From NCBI GenBank assembly GCA_031409515.1, contig JANNXJ010000053.1, forward strand, positions 62,001-126,000: a stretch of DNA of 64,000 nucleotides. Direction: 5' to 3'. Source of the stretch: SHZI01 sp031409515 (lineage in GTDB: Bacteria > Pseudomonadota > Gammaproteobacteria > Steroidobacterales > GCA-2729495). Made by a program: the position numbers and the translations under genes. This document shows positions 1 through 7,182 of the stretch, piece by piece. Position 1 is the first letter of the stretch. Each line of letters begins with the position of its first letter. The notes under the pieces are model-generated. The model was not told the DNA's origin. It saw nothing but the letters and a program-made list of their open reading frames with translations, and did not search any database.

Positions 1-1038
1 GTTGCAGGACACGCAGTAGCGGATCTGGGCTTCCCGGCCGGTGCGGGCCTTCTCGCCCCAGGCGGGATCGGTGATCAGAGGCCGGCCCATGAAGACCAGG
101 TCTGCCGTCCCGTCGGTCAGGGCCCGCTCGGCCTCGTTCGGGTCGGTGATGTAGCTGATGGCGCCCGTGGGAATCGCCGGGTCCGCCTGGCGCAGTTCGC
201 GGATCTGGTCCAGGTACGGGGCCCGGGGACCGGCGGGACCGGGCATGTGCAACCAGAGGCTGCGGGCGTGGGCGCCCCAGACGAAAGTCCAGTAGTCCGC
301 ATTGCGCGCGGCCGAGATGGCGCTGGCAATCCGCCCCGCCTCCGCCAGGTCGATGCTGTGGGGCACTCCGTCGAAGCCCGGCAGCTTCAGGCCGATGATG
401 AAAGGCCGGCCGCAGGCGGCCCGAATGGCGGCCATCAGTTCCCGCAGAAAGCGCGTGCGCCCTTCGAGGTCGCCGCCATAGGCGTCTTCCCGACGGTTGG
501 ACCAGGGCGACAGAAACTGGTGAAACAGATGGCCGTGGCCCGCAGAGATTTCGACGCCGGAAAACCCGGCCCCCTGCAGACGCCGGCAGCCCGCGGCCCA
601 CTCGTCGATGAGCTGCCGGATGCGGGCTGGCGTGAGGACGTGGGGCACTGTCCAGCTGAGATCGTCGGGCAACGCAGACGCACCGATCGCGTTTTCATTG
701 CGCCCCGTGGCGTGCCGACCCCGCCCCGGATCCTGCACCTGGGCTAGCACCCGGCTGTCCCAGCGCTCCACTGCCGCCGCGACGCGCTTGAGGTCATCGA
801 GCCCGACATCGTCCCAGCCTCGCAGCCGCTGCGGGCTGCGATTGGCGAAGGTCATGGCCACGGGCTCCGTGACGATGAGGCCTGTCCCACCCTGGGCCCG
901 GCTGGCCAGGTAGTTGATCAGCCGGTCCGTCGCCCGGCCCTCCTGCACGAAGCGGGACACGATGGACGCGTGGGCGATACGGTTGCGCACCGGCACACCA
1001 CCGATGGTCGTGGCGCTGAAGAGCGTGGGATAAATCAC
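1..1038 (-). CDS. NADH:flavin oxidoreductase / Old Yellow Enzyme family, 3' end cut by window edge
   Basis: FMN-dependent ene-reductase or dienoyl-CoA-reductase-type enzyme, cytoplasmic. Reading the minus strand gives an N-terminus VIYPTLFSATTIGGVPVRNR, typical of the family, then GVEISAGHGHLFHQFLSP followed by N-x-R-x-D-x-YGG, the signature of the TIM-barrel FMN domain. Near the window edge comes D-L-V-F-M-G-R-P and the start of a Cys cluster (YCVSCN), so this is the longer class that carries a 4Fe-4S cluster and a C-terminal FAD/NAD domain, which lie outside the window. The start is set at a GTG because an in-frame TAG lies 48 bases upstream and no ATG intervenes. The substrate is unknown; neighbouring SDR and methyltransferase genes suggest a catabolic cluster. 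Confidence 0.88.
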   Translation of the reverse strand, partial: MIYPTLFSATTIGGVPVRNRIAHASIVSRFVQEGRATDRLINYLASRAQGGTGLIVTEPVAMTFANRSPQRLRGWDDVGLDDLKRVAAAVERWDSRVLAQVQDPGRGRHATGRNENAIGASALPDDLSWTVPHVLTPARIRQLIDEWAAGCRRLQGAGFSGVEISAGHGHLFHQFLSPWSNRREDAYGGDLEGRTRFLRELMAAIRAACGRPFIIGLKLPGFDGVPHSIDLAEAGRIASAISAARNADYWTFVWGAHARSLWLHMPGPAGPRAPYLDQIRELRQADPAIPTGAISYITDPNEAERALTDGTADLVFMGRPLITDPAWGEKARTGREAQIRYCVSCN

Positions 1039-1086
1039 ATTCAGTCGCTGGAGACGTTCGCGCTCGCTGGTCGGGCTGGCCTAGCC

Positions 1087-1470
1087 CTAGGCCGGGCCCG
1101 GGCCCGGGCCCGGGCTCTGGACCGGTGCGCCCATGATTTCCATCTCTTCCCGCATTTTGCTGCGGCCAGTATGGTCCACTTCCAGTGACCGCAGCACCGT
1201 CGCGATAAGCAGGCGCCGGCGACCATCCAGTTCGGCGACTTCCTCCGGGTTGAGGTCGTAGGCCTCGATCTCTGGCGTCAGGGGCACACCGGCCTGGCCC
1301 GCGACCCGCTCCAGCAGGTACAGCCGCTTCTTGACCACCCACAGCTCTGCGGTCAGTTCCAGGACCATGCTCATGAGCTCGTCGGTGCCGCTGGCCTCGA
1401 AGAAACGGGGCCGCTTGCCCCGGTGATTGAGGGGGATCCTGGGCTTGCGCCGGGTCAAGGCCTCACTCAT
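1087..1470 (-). CDS. Hypothetical protein, 127 aa
   Basis: Not recognised. It begins MSEALTRRKPRIPLNHRG, has a central amphipathic region (TDELMSMVLELTAELWVVKKRL) that could form a helix or coiled coil, then an acidic NPEEVAELDGRRRLL segment, and ends in a Pro-Gly run encoded by a hexanucleotide repeat. The start chosen follows GAGG nine bases upstream and lies 10 bases after the stop of the methyltransferase gene, so the two are probably co-transcribed, with the flavin oxidoreductase as a third member. No signal peptide or membrane segment. Role unknown; the operon position suggests an accessory to the adjacent methyltransferase or ene-reductase. Confidence 0.7.
   Translation of the reverse strand: MSEALTRRKPRIPLNHRGKRPRFFEASGTDELMSMVLELTAELWVVKKRLYLLERVAGQAGVPLTPEIEAYDLNPEEVAELDGRRRLLIATVLRSLEVDHTGRSKMREEMEIMGAPVQSPGPGPGPA
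1092..1115. repeat. Hexanucleotide tandem repeat (CCGGGC)x4
   Basis: Four exact copies of CCGGGC end to end at the 3' end of the 127-aa hypothetical gene, encoding its Pro-Gly tail on the minus strand. Hexamer units keep the frame, so slippage would change only tail length. It also lies about 50-75 bases before the GTG start of the flavin oxidoreductase gene, where copy number could alter mRNA structure. Confidence 0.85.
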
Positions 1471-1480
1471 AACTTCTGCC

Positions 1481-2662
1481 TCATGACTTCTGCTTCCAGG
1501 CACCAAAGGCGTACCACTCGATCTCTTCACCCAGACGCCCGGTCCGGTCGTCGAACTGGGCGCCGCTGGCCACCCGGGCGGCGAACTCGGCCTCGGGGGT
1601 GTAGGTATAGCGCGGAACTACCGCCTCCACGAACTTGTCCGCCGGAAACCCGGCCGCGGCGACGAGCTGCGGGAAGTCCTGGTCCCGGAACGGCTTGTAC
1701 CAGGGCTCCTTGTTGTAATAGCTGTCCCAGTCCAGGTAGAAACGGTCGTAGGCCTGCATCTTGTTGTTCGGGGGCAGCTCCATGTTCAGGAACAGCCCGC
1801 CCGGCTTCAGCACCCGGTGCGCCTCCCGGAAGAAGGCCCGGATGTCCTTGAGCGGCAGCTCGTGGAGGAACATGGAGGAGAACACCAGGTCGAAACTGGC
1901 GTCGGGGAAATCCAGCTGGGTCGCGTTCATCTGCATGAAGCGCACCGGCTTGCCGAAGGCGCTGGCCCGGGCCGCCGCATAGCGCACCAGACCCGCGCTC
2001 ACATCGATGCCGGTGACTTCGGCATTCGGGAAGGTGTGGGCCCAGGGCAGCGTGTTGTGACCCACGGTGCACCCGGCATCCAGGATGGCCTTGGGCCGGA
2101 AGTCCGGAAAGGCCAGGCGCACATAGTTGGCAAACGAATGGCCGATGTCGTCGACGTCCTTCCCCATCTGGTTGAAGGCGAAGACGTTGATGCTGTTGTC
2201 GTAGATGGCGCCCGGTGACACGTCGTCCGACTGGTACTCGGAGTGGTAGCTGCCCGGCGACAGGTGGACGTCGATATTGGTCACGTTCTTCGGCACCGTC
2301 AGGCCCGGATTCAGTACGGCCGTCCCCGGCCTGGCGCGGGCGCGATTATTGAGGTCTTCCAGATTGCGGTCCACCACCGGGATCACGGAGCGAAAGACCA
2401 TCTCCTGCGCGTTGTAACGAATCGAGCTGTAGAAGCGGAAATAGCGATCGTCCTGCATGGCGTCGTGCACTTCGTCGCCATCGGCCGGCGAACGACCGTG
2501 CTCCTGCTGAAACCTGGGCAGCACCCGCTGCTCGTAGCGCGCCCGCATCGACGCTGCCATGTCGGCCAGGATGTGCAGGCGGAGAGAGGCAACGAATTCC
2601 TGGCGCGTGCGCTCATCCCGGGAGGGGACCACGCGGAGATCGTGGGAGAGATCCTTGATCAT
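1481..2662 (-). CDS. Class I SAM-dependent methyltransferase, 393 aa
   Basis: SAM-binding Rossmann domain in the C-terminal half: motif I ILDAGCTVGHNT (about residues 196-207; note Cys-Thr in place of the usual Gly-x-Gly), the acidic residue of motif II in VTGIDVS, motif post-II MNATQLDFPDASFDLVFS and EAHRVLKPGGLFLNME, matching the Methyltransf_11/25 families. The N-terminal 150 residues have no family I recognise and probably form a substrate lid. Target is unknown; the small-molecule type domain and the neighbouring oxidoreductases suggest a metabolite rather than RNA or DNA. It is the first gene of a leftward operon and is divergent from the HapK-SDR-LysR set across a 125-bp promoter region with a palindromic operator. 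Confidence 0.85.
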   Translation of the reverse strand: MIKDLSHDLRVVPSRDERTRQEFVASLRLHILADMAASMRARYEQRVLPRFQQEHGRSPADGDEVHDAMQDDRYFRFYSSIRYNAQEMVFRSVIPVVDRNLEDLNNRARARPGTAVLNPGLTVPKNVTNIDVHLSPGSYHSEYQSDDVSPGAIYDNSINVFAFNQMGKDVDDIGHSFANYVRLAFPDFRPKAILDAGCTVGHNTLPWAHTFPNAEVTGIDVSAGLVRYAAARASAFGKPVRFMQMNATQLDFPDASFDLVFSSMFLHELPLKDIRAFFREAHRVLKPGGLFLNMELPPNNKMQAYDRFYLDWDSYYNKEPWYKPFRDQDFPQLVAAAGFPADKFVEAVVPRYTYTPEAEFAARVASGAQFDDRTGRLGEEIEWYAFGAWKQKS

Positions 2663-2720
2663 CGTTTAAGGCTCCGTTGCGGTGACCGGCTTGCCGGCGA
2701 TGGGTGTACTCTGGTATTTT

Positions 2721-2748
2721 GTGTTTAATCTGTCAAACACAAGTGTTT
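2721..2748. promoter_or_regulatory. Palindromic operator in divergent promoter (TetR/LysR-type)
   Basis: Three copies of the half-site GTGTTT/AAACAC alternate in orientation: GTGTTT at 2721-2726, AAACAC at 2735-2740 and GTGTTT at 2743-2748. The first two form an 18-bp dyad TGTTTAATCTGTCAAACA of a shape common for TetR-family operators; the last two form a tighter perfect dyad (AAACAC-AA-GTGTTT). It sits in the AT-rich part of the 125-bp gap between the methyltransferase and HapK-like genes, so it could control both directions. The only regulator gene nearby is the LysR gene downstream. Confidence 0.55.
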
Positions 2749-2787
2749 ATTGTATCCACCAATTAAGCGCCGGAGGCGCCTGACGCC

Positions 2788-3099
2788 ATGAAAACCCTCA
2801 TCGTGCTCTTCCGGCTGAAGCCGGGCACCGACGTGGCCACCTACGAAGCCTGGGCCCGGAGTACCGACCTGCCCATCGTGCGCAAGCTGGCGTCCGTGGC
2901 CAGCTTTGAGATCTTTCGCACGGGCAGCCTGCTTGGATCCGACGCCCGCCCCCCCTATGACTATGTGGAGATGATCGAGATCCAAGAGATGGCCGGGTTC
3001 GGCACGGATGTGGCCACAGAAACCATGCGCCGGGTGGCCGGGGAGTTCCGGCAGTTCGCGGACAACCCCGTTTTCATGCTTACCGACCGGCTCAGCTGA
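2788..3099 (+). CDS. REDY-like HapK family protein, 103 aa
   Basis: Small cytoplasmic protein resembling the REDY-like HapK family of dimeric alpha-beta barrels: N-terminal MKTLIVLFRLKPG, the TDLPIVRKL segment, and LLGSDARPPYDYVEMIEI. Family members occur with oxidoreductases and polyketide or prodiginine genes, but the biochemical role is poorly defined. A GGAGG lies about 11 bases before the ATG. Six bases separate it from the SDR gene, so the two form an operon downstream of the palindromic operator. Confidence 0.75.
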   Translation: MKTLIVLFRLKPGTDVATYEAWARSTDLPIVRKLASVASFEIFRTGSLLGSDARPPYDYVEMIEIQEMAGFGTDVATETMRRVAGEFRQFADNPVFMLTDRLS

Positions 3100-3105
3100 G
3101 GACAC

Positions 3106-3939
3106 ATGATGTTGGGACTCAAGGGCAAAGTGGCGATATGCACCGGCTCGGGCCGGAAGCTGGGGCTGGGCGCGGCGATTCTGCGGCGGCTCGCGGCTGA
3201 GGGCTGCGACGTGGTGGTCTCCGATCTGGGGACACCGGACCGCATGCTGACGTCGGGCGATATCGGTGCAAGCGACGAAATGGAGGCTATCGCTGCGGAA
3301 CTCCGGGGCCTGGGAGTGCGGGTACTGGTCATCCCCTGCGACGTGCGCAGCGAGGCCAGTGTGCAGAACCTGATCGGCCGAACGGTGGCCGAACTGGGCC
3401 GGCTGGACATCATGGTGAACAATGCCGGCGTCGGCTACCTGCTGAAGCCGTTCATCGACGCCACCCTCGAGGAGTGGCAGCTGGTGCTCGACGTGAACCT
3501 CACGGGCACCTTCCTCTGCTCCAAGCACGCTGCGCGGCACATGCGCTCGGCGGGGCACGGCGGACGGATCATCAACATTGCGAGTCAGGCAGCCAAGTCA
3601 GGCTTTGCCCACCTGGCCGCCTACGTGTCCTCCAAGCATGGCATGGTCGGCTTCACCCGCTCCTCCGCCATCGAACTGGGTGGCGATGGCATCACGGTGA
3701 ATGCTGTGTGCCCGAACCATGTCACGACCGGCCTCGGCGCGAAACAGAACGAGTACTACGCCAAGGTGCGGGGCCAGACGCCGGAGCAGTTCATGGCGGC
3801 CATGCGCCAGCGTATTCCGCTGGGCCGGCCCGGAGTGCCCGAGGACACTGCCGCTGCAGTGGCCTTCCTGGCGTCCGACGACGCCCGGTACATCACGGGC
3901 GAGGCCATGAACGTCAGTGGCGGCGAAGAGACCCACTGA
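3106..3939 (+). CDS. SDR family oxidoreductase, 277 aa
   Basis: NAD(P)-dependent short-chain dehydrogenase/reductase of classical size. Seen: a Rossmann cofactor loop CTGSGRKLGLG, which differs from the usual TGxxxGIG by Arg-Lys-Leu; the NNAG motif; the catalytic Ser in IINIASQ; the catalytic Y-x-x-x-K in YVSSK; and a C-terminal SGGEETH typical of the family. An acidic Asp at the end of beta-2 (VVSDLG) suggests NAD(H) preference. ATGATG gives two possible starts three bases apart; GAGG lies seven bases before the first. Translationally close to the HapK gene and followed by the LysR regulator 23 bases on. Probably oxidises an alcohol intermediate of the local pathway; the substrate is not evident. 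Confidence 0.88.
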   Translation: MMLGLKGKVAICTGSGRKLGLGAAILRRLAAEGCDVVVSDLGTPDRMLTSGDIGASDEMEAIAAELRGLGVRVLVIPCDVRSEASVQNLIGRTVAELGRLDIMVNNAGVGYLLKPFIDATLEEWQLVLDVNLTGTFLCSKHAARHMRSAGHGGRIINIASQAAKSGFAHLAAYVSSKHGMVGFTRSSAIELGGDGITVNAVCPNHVTTGLGAKQNEYYAKVRGQTPEQFMAAMRQRIPLGRPGVPEDTAAAVAFLASDDARYITGEAMNVSGGEETH

Positions 3940-3962
3940 GTTGGCCTGCGGGTAAGAGAGCA

Positions 3963-4910
3963 GTGGAACACCGGCAACTCGAGCGCTTCCTCGCCGTGAT
4001 TGAGCACGGCAGCCTGGCGGCGGCGGCCCGGCATCTGCATCTCACCCAGCAGGCGCTCAGTGCGAGCCTGGCCAATCTGGAGCAGGATCTGGGAGTCCGA
4101 CTTTTTGACCGGAGCCCCGGGGGCATCACCCGGGCCACCCAGCACGGCACGGCGCTTATTCGCCATGCCCGCTCCCAGCTGGCCGGGGTCGAGCGGGCGC
4201 GCCAGGATCTCCGCCACCTGAGTGACGGCAAAACCGGCACCGTGACCGTGGGGCTGGGCGAGTCCTTCGCCGGCGACATCATCGCCGAGGCGGTGCTGCG
4301 CTTTCGCAGATCCCGGCCGGGGATTCGCGTCAACCTGATCGAGGGCTATTCCGAGAAACTCCGGCACCGGCTCTACGATGGGGAATTCGACTTCATCGCC
4401 GCGGGTGTCAGCGCCTATGAGCTGGCGGAAGGGTTCACGCGGGAGGTCATTTACTCCACTAACGACGTCGTCGCTGCGCGGCCACAGCACCCGCTGGCAG
4501 GACGGAAGAAACTGCAACTGAAGGACCTCGAGGGCTATGCCTGGCTCGTGCCCTACTCCCGCCCTGCCGACCTGGACGTGATCGTCGAAACCTTCGTGGC
4601 CGAGAACCTGGAACCGCCCCGCAGGATTGTCGGCAGCGACGCGTATCGCATCGGCATGCAGCTGCTGCTCTCGAGCGACCTGCTCATCATGGTTTCACCG
4701 ACCCTGATTGCGCCGGAACTGGCCAAGCGGCCGGTCGTGCTGCAGGTTCTGGACATCGACAGGCCCACTGTGCAGCGGAATGCCAGCCTGATTCACCCTT
4801 CCGACCGGCCCCTGACACCGCCGGCAGCCCTGCTGCTGGAGGAAGTCCGCAAGGTCGCGCTGCAGGCTTCCCGGCCCAGCGCGTCCAGCACGGCCGTGGC
4901 GCGTACCTGA
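3963..4910 (+). CDS. LysR family transcriptional regulator, 315 aa
   Basis: N-terminal winged helix-turn-helix HRQLERFLAVIEHGSLAAAA and LTQQALSASLANLEQDLG, then the LysR substrate-binding domain (G-T-V-T-V-G-L-G start of the first lobe, ending near LIHPSDRPLTPPA). The GTG start is chosen because it gives the canonical LysR N-terminus and is preceded by AGAGAG; the longer open frame upstream overlaps the SDR gene in another frame. It lies 23 bases after the SDR gene, in the same orientation, and likely controls the surrounding catabolic genes in response to a pathway metabolite. Confidence 0.9.
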   Translation: MEHRQLERFLAVIEHGSLAAAARHLHLTQQALSASLANLEQDLGVRLFDRSPGGITRATQHGTALIRHARSQLAGVERARQDLRHLSDGKTGTVTVGLGESFAGDIIAEAVLRFRRSRPGIRVNLIEGYSEKLRHRLYDGEFDFIAAGVSAYELAEGFTREVIYSTNDVVAARPQHPLAGRKKLQLKDLEGYAWLVPYSRPADLDVIVETFVAENLEPPRRIVGSDAYRIGMQLLLSSDLLIMVSPTLIAPELAKRPVVLQVLDIDRPTVQRNASLIHPSDRPLTPPAALLLEEVRKVALQASRPSASSTAVART

Positions 4911-4918
4911 AACGGCCC

Positions 4919-5719
4919 ATGCGCACCCATCTGCTGAACATCGTTGAGAACCAGGGCTTCCAGCGCTTCATTCTTGCGGTGATCGTCCTGAATGCCATCA
5001 CCCTCGGTCTCGAGACCTCGCCGGCAGCGATGCAGGCTGCAGGTGGCCTGATCATCGCTCTCGATCGCATTGCCCTGGCAATCTTCTCGATTGAGGTGAC
5101 GATGCGCCTCATCGCTCACGGACGCCGGTACTTCCGGGATCCCTGGAGCGTGTTTGATCTGCTGGTCGTGACTATCGCGCTGGTGCCTGCCGCCGAGGGC
5201 TTCGCTGTCCTGCGGACCCTGCGGGTCCTGCGCGCGCTGCGGCTGATCTCGGCTGTGCCACGGATGCGGGCCGTCGTCGAAGCCCTGCTCTCGGCCATTC
5301 CAGGCATCAGCTCGATCTTTGCCCTGCTGCTGCTGATCTTCTACGTGGCGGCGGTCATGGCGACCAAGCTCTTCGGCGCGGCCGGTCCGGAGTGGTTCGG
5401 CAGCGTGGCCCGCAGCTTCTTTACCCTGTTCCAGATCATGACCCTGGAAGGCTGGGCTGACATTGCCCGGTCGCTGATGGTGACCGAGCCCTGGGCCTGG
5501 CTGTTCTTCGTCCCCTTCATCCTGATTGTCACCTTCACGGTCCTTAATCTGTTCATTGCGGTCGTCGTCAGCGCCATGCAATCAGTCCACGACGCGGAGC
5601 AAGCCCGGGAGAACCAGGCAGCGCACGTTGAGCGGCGGGAGATCCTCGAGCAGGTCCGCGAGCTGCGCCGCGAAATCCAGGAAATAGGGGGAAAAAGAGA
5701 AAAAGGTACCGGACCTTAG
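4919..5719 (+). CDS. Voltage-gated single-domain cation channel (NaChBac/CavMr type), 266 aa
   Basis: Six-transmembrane bacterial ion transporter. S1 starts FQRFILAVIVLNAITLGLET, S4 (about residues 97-117) carries Arg every third position (VLRTLRVLRALRLI), the pore helix and selectivity filter read FQIMTLEGWAD (filter at about 175-181), and S6 is FILIVTFTVLNLFIAVVV. A charged C-terminal helix (ENQAAHVERREILEQVRELR) is the usual tetramer coiled coil. The filter has Gly where NaChBac-type sodium channels have Ser (TLESW), as in the calcium-selective CavMr class. The last ten codons lie within the left arm of a long hairpin. Function: depolarisation-gated Na+ or Ca2+ entry across the inner membrane. 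Confidence 0.9.
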   Translation: MRTHLLNIVENQGFQRFILAVIVLNAITLGLETSPAAMQAAGGLIIALDRIALAIFSIEVTMRLIAHGRRYFRDPWSVFDLLVVTIALVPAAEGFAVLRTLRVLRALRLISAVPRMRAVVEALLSAIPGISSIFALLLLIFYVAAVMATKLFGAAGPEWFGSVARSFFTLFQIMTLEGWADIARSLMVTEPWAWLFFVPFILIVTFTVLNLFIAVVVSAMQSVHDAEQARENQAAHVERREILEQVRELRREIQEIGGKREKGTGP

Positions 5720-5796
5720 TTTTGTTAGTTGTTTAGTTGTTGGCCCCCCCAGCACAACAACTAAACAACTAACAAAACTAAGGTCCGGTACCTTTT
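5701..5796. repeat. 42-bp perfect inverted repeat (hairpin) overlapping channel stop codon
   Basis: Left arm 5701-5742 and right arm 5755-5796 are exact reverse complements over 42 bases, with a 12-base C-rich loop. Arms begin AAAAGGTACCGGACC and continue into an A/T-rich TTAGTTTTGTTAGTTG part, much less GC-rich than the neighbourhood. The arm contains the channel gene stop codon TAG. It can act as a terminator in either direction (T-run at the right end, A-run at the left), but the arm is far longer than a normal Rho-independent terminator, and it may be a mobile palindrome. Confidence 0.92.
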
Positions 5797-5843
5797 GCGC
5801 TGCGGCTATACTTGGGCCGGGACATATTTTTGGAGGTGGGGCT

Positions 5844-6224
5844 ATGCAGTTTCGACAGTCGGTTGTGGCCATTACGGCAGCGTGCTTCCTGGCCCTGGGC
5901 CTGCAGACCACGACGGCGTCCGCCGGGGTGATCGGGACCCAGGACTACCTGTCAGCCGAGGCTCGCGCGGGCCATCTGGCTGATATCAATGCGGCGATCA
6001 GTCGGGCTGATGTGCAGGCCCAGCTCGTGTCCCTGGGCGTGGACCCGGCGAATGCCGTAACCCGGGCTGCGGCGCTCTCCGATGCGGAACTGGCCCAGGT
6101 CGCCCAGGAGATGAACAACCTGCCGGCCGGCGGCGACGGCTTCCTCGCGGTGATCGGTATCGTCTTCCTCGTGCTGATGATCCTCGAGCTCACCGGTGTC
6201 ACCGATATCTTCAAGAAGTTCTAG
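5844..6224 (+). CDS. PA2779 family protein, 126 aa
   Basis: Small exported membrane-anchored protein: signal peptide (about 1-27, ending TASAG), a helical segment with LSAEARAGHLADINAAI and a duplicated QLVSLGVDPANAVTRAAALSDAEL helix-turn pattern, then a C-terminal hydrophobic segment GFLAVIGIVFLVLMILELTG and a KKF tail. This matches the PA2779 family that pairs with PA2778-type cysteine peptidases. GGAGG lies seven bases before the ATG. Its end overlaps the next gene by 29 bases. The exact role is unknown; the constant pairing suggests it is a partner or substrate of the peptidase. Confidence 0.82.
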   Translation: MQFRQSVVAITAACFLALGLQTTTASAGVIGTQDYLSAEARAGHLADINAAISRADVQAQLVSLGVDPANAVTRAAALSDAELAQVAQEMNNLPAGGDGFLAVIGIVFLVLMILELTGVTDIFKKF

Positions 6225-7182
6225 CCGACTGGTCGTTGCCGCCATGAGTGCCCTGGTTGGCGCCACGGCACTCACTGGCTGCACGACCCGCCTCCCGCCT
6301 CTCCCTGAAGACCCTCGCCGCGAGCTGGCCAGCGTCCCGTTCTTTCCCCAGACCATTCACCAGTGCGGACCGGCAGCCCTTGCCACCGTCCTCGGCGCCA
6401 CCGGGGTCAGGACCACGCCGGAACAGCTCTCACCCCTGGTCTACATTCCGGGACGCCGCGGCAGTCTGCAGGTGGAGATGCTGGCGGCGGCCCGCGGCAA
6501 AGGCCGGCTGGCCTTCGTCCTGGAACCGCGCTTCGCCGCTCTGCAGGCCGAACTGGCCGCAGGAAACCCGGTGCTGGTGCTGCAGGACCTCGGAGCCCTC
6601 GGCATCCGGCGCTGGCACTTCGCCGTCGTCGTCGGCTTCGATCCGGCTCAGGATGTGCTGATCCTCCGGTCCGGCGTCGAGCGGCGCCGACTCGAACGCC
6701 GGGAGCAATTCCTCCGCACCTGGCAGGCCGGTGAGTACTGGGCGGCGGTGGTCACCCGTCCCGACCAGCCCCCCGCCACCGCAACGGGGAGCAGCTTCAT
6801 CCGGGCACTCGCAGCGACCGAGCGCTACCTGGCCCCCGAGTCCATCAGCGACGCCAATGCGGTGGCGCTGGCCCGCTGGCCCGCAGATCCGCTGGTGCTG
6901 CTGGCGAACGGCAATCAGGCCTACACCGCAGGGCAACTCACGACGGCGATCAGCCGCTACCGGTCCTTGCTGGCGATCGAACCAACCCATCTGGCGGGCC
7001 GGAACAACCTCGCCAGTGCGCTGCTGGATGCGGGCTGCCCGCGCCAGGCACTGACCCAGGCAGAACAGGCCGCGAGTCTGCTGCCCACGGATTCGCCCCT
7101 GGCAGCCGCAGTCAACGACACGCTGGCGAAAGCCCGGGCGGCAGCCACCGGCGCGGCTGCCTCAACCTGCAGCGCCGAATAG
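6196..7182 (+). CDS. PA2778 family cysteine peptidase lipoprotein with TPR region, 328 aa
   Basis: Lipoprotein signal with lipobox LTGC, then a C39-like papain-fold peptidase domain: FFPQTIHQCGPAALATVL carries the catalytic Cys, and RRWHFAVVVGFD the catalytic His, with an Asp shortly after. The C-terminal third has TPR-like helices (LLANGNQAYTAGQLTTAI, PTHLAGRNNLASALLDAG). The GTG start overlaps the PA2779-like gene; an ATG at 6244 would also leave a short signal peptide. It is presumably exported to the periplasm or outer membrane. The 3' end overlaps the convergent histidine kinase gene by 21 bases. Confidence 0.84.
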   Translation: MSPISSRSSSRLVVAAMSALVGATALTGCTTRLPPLPEDPRRELASVPFFPQTIHQCGPAALATVLGATGVRTTPEQLSPLVYIPGRRGSLQVEMLAAARGKGRLAFVLEPRFAALQAELAAGNPVLVLQDLGALGIRRWHFAVVVGFDPAQDVLILRSGVERRRLERREQFLRTWQAGEYWAAVVTRPDQPPATATGSSFIRALAATERYLAPESISDANAVALARWPADPLVLLANGNQAYTAGQLTTAISRYRSLLAIEPTHLAGRNNLASALLDAGCPRQALTQAEQAASLLPTDSPLAAAVNDTLAKARAAATGAAASTCSAE

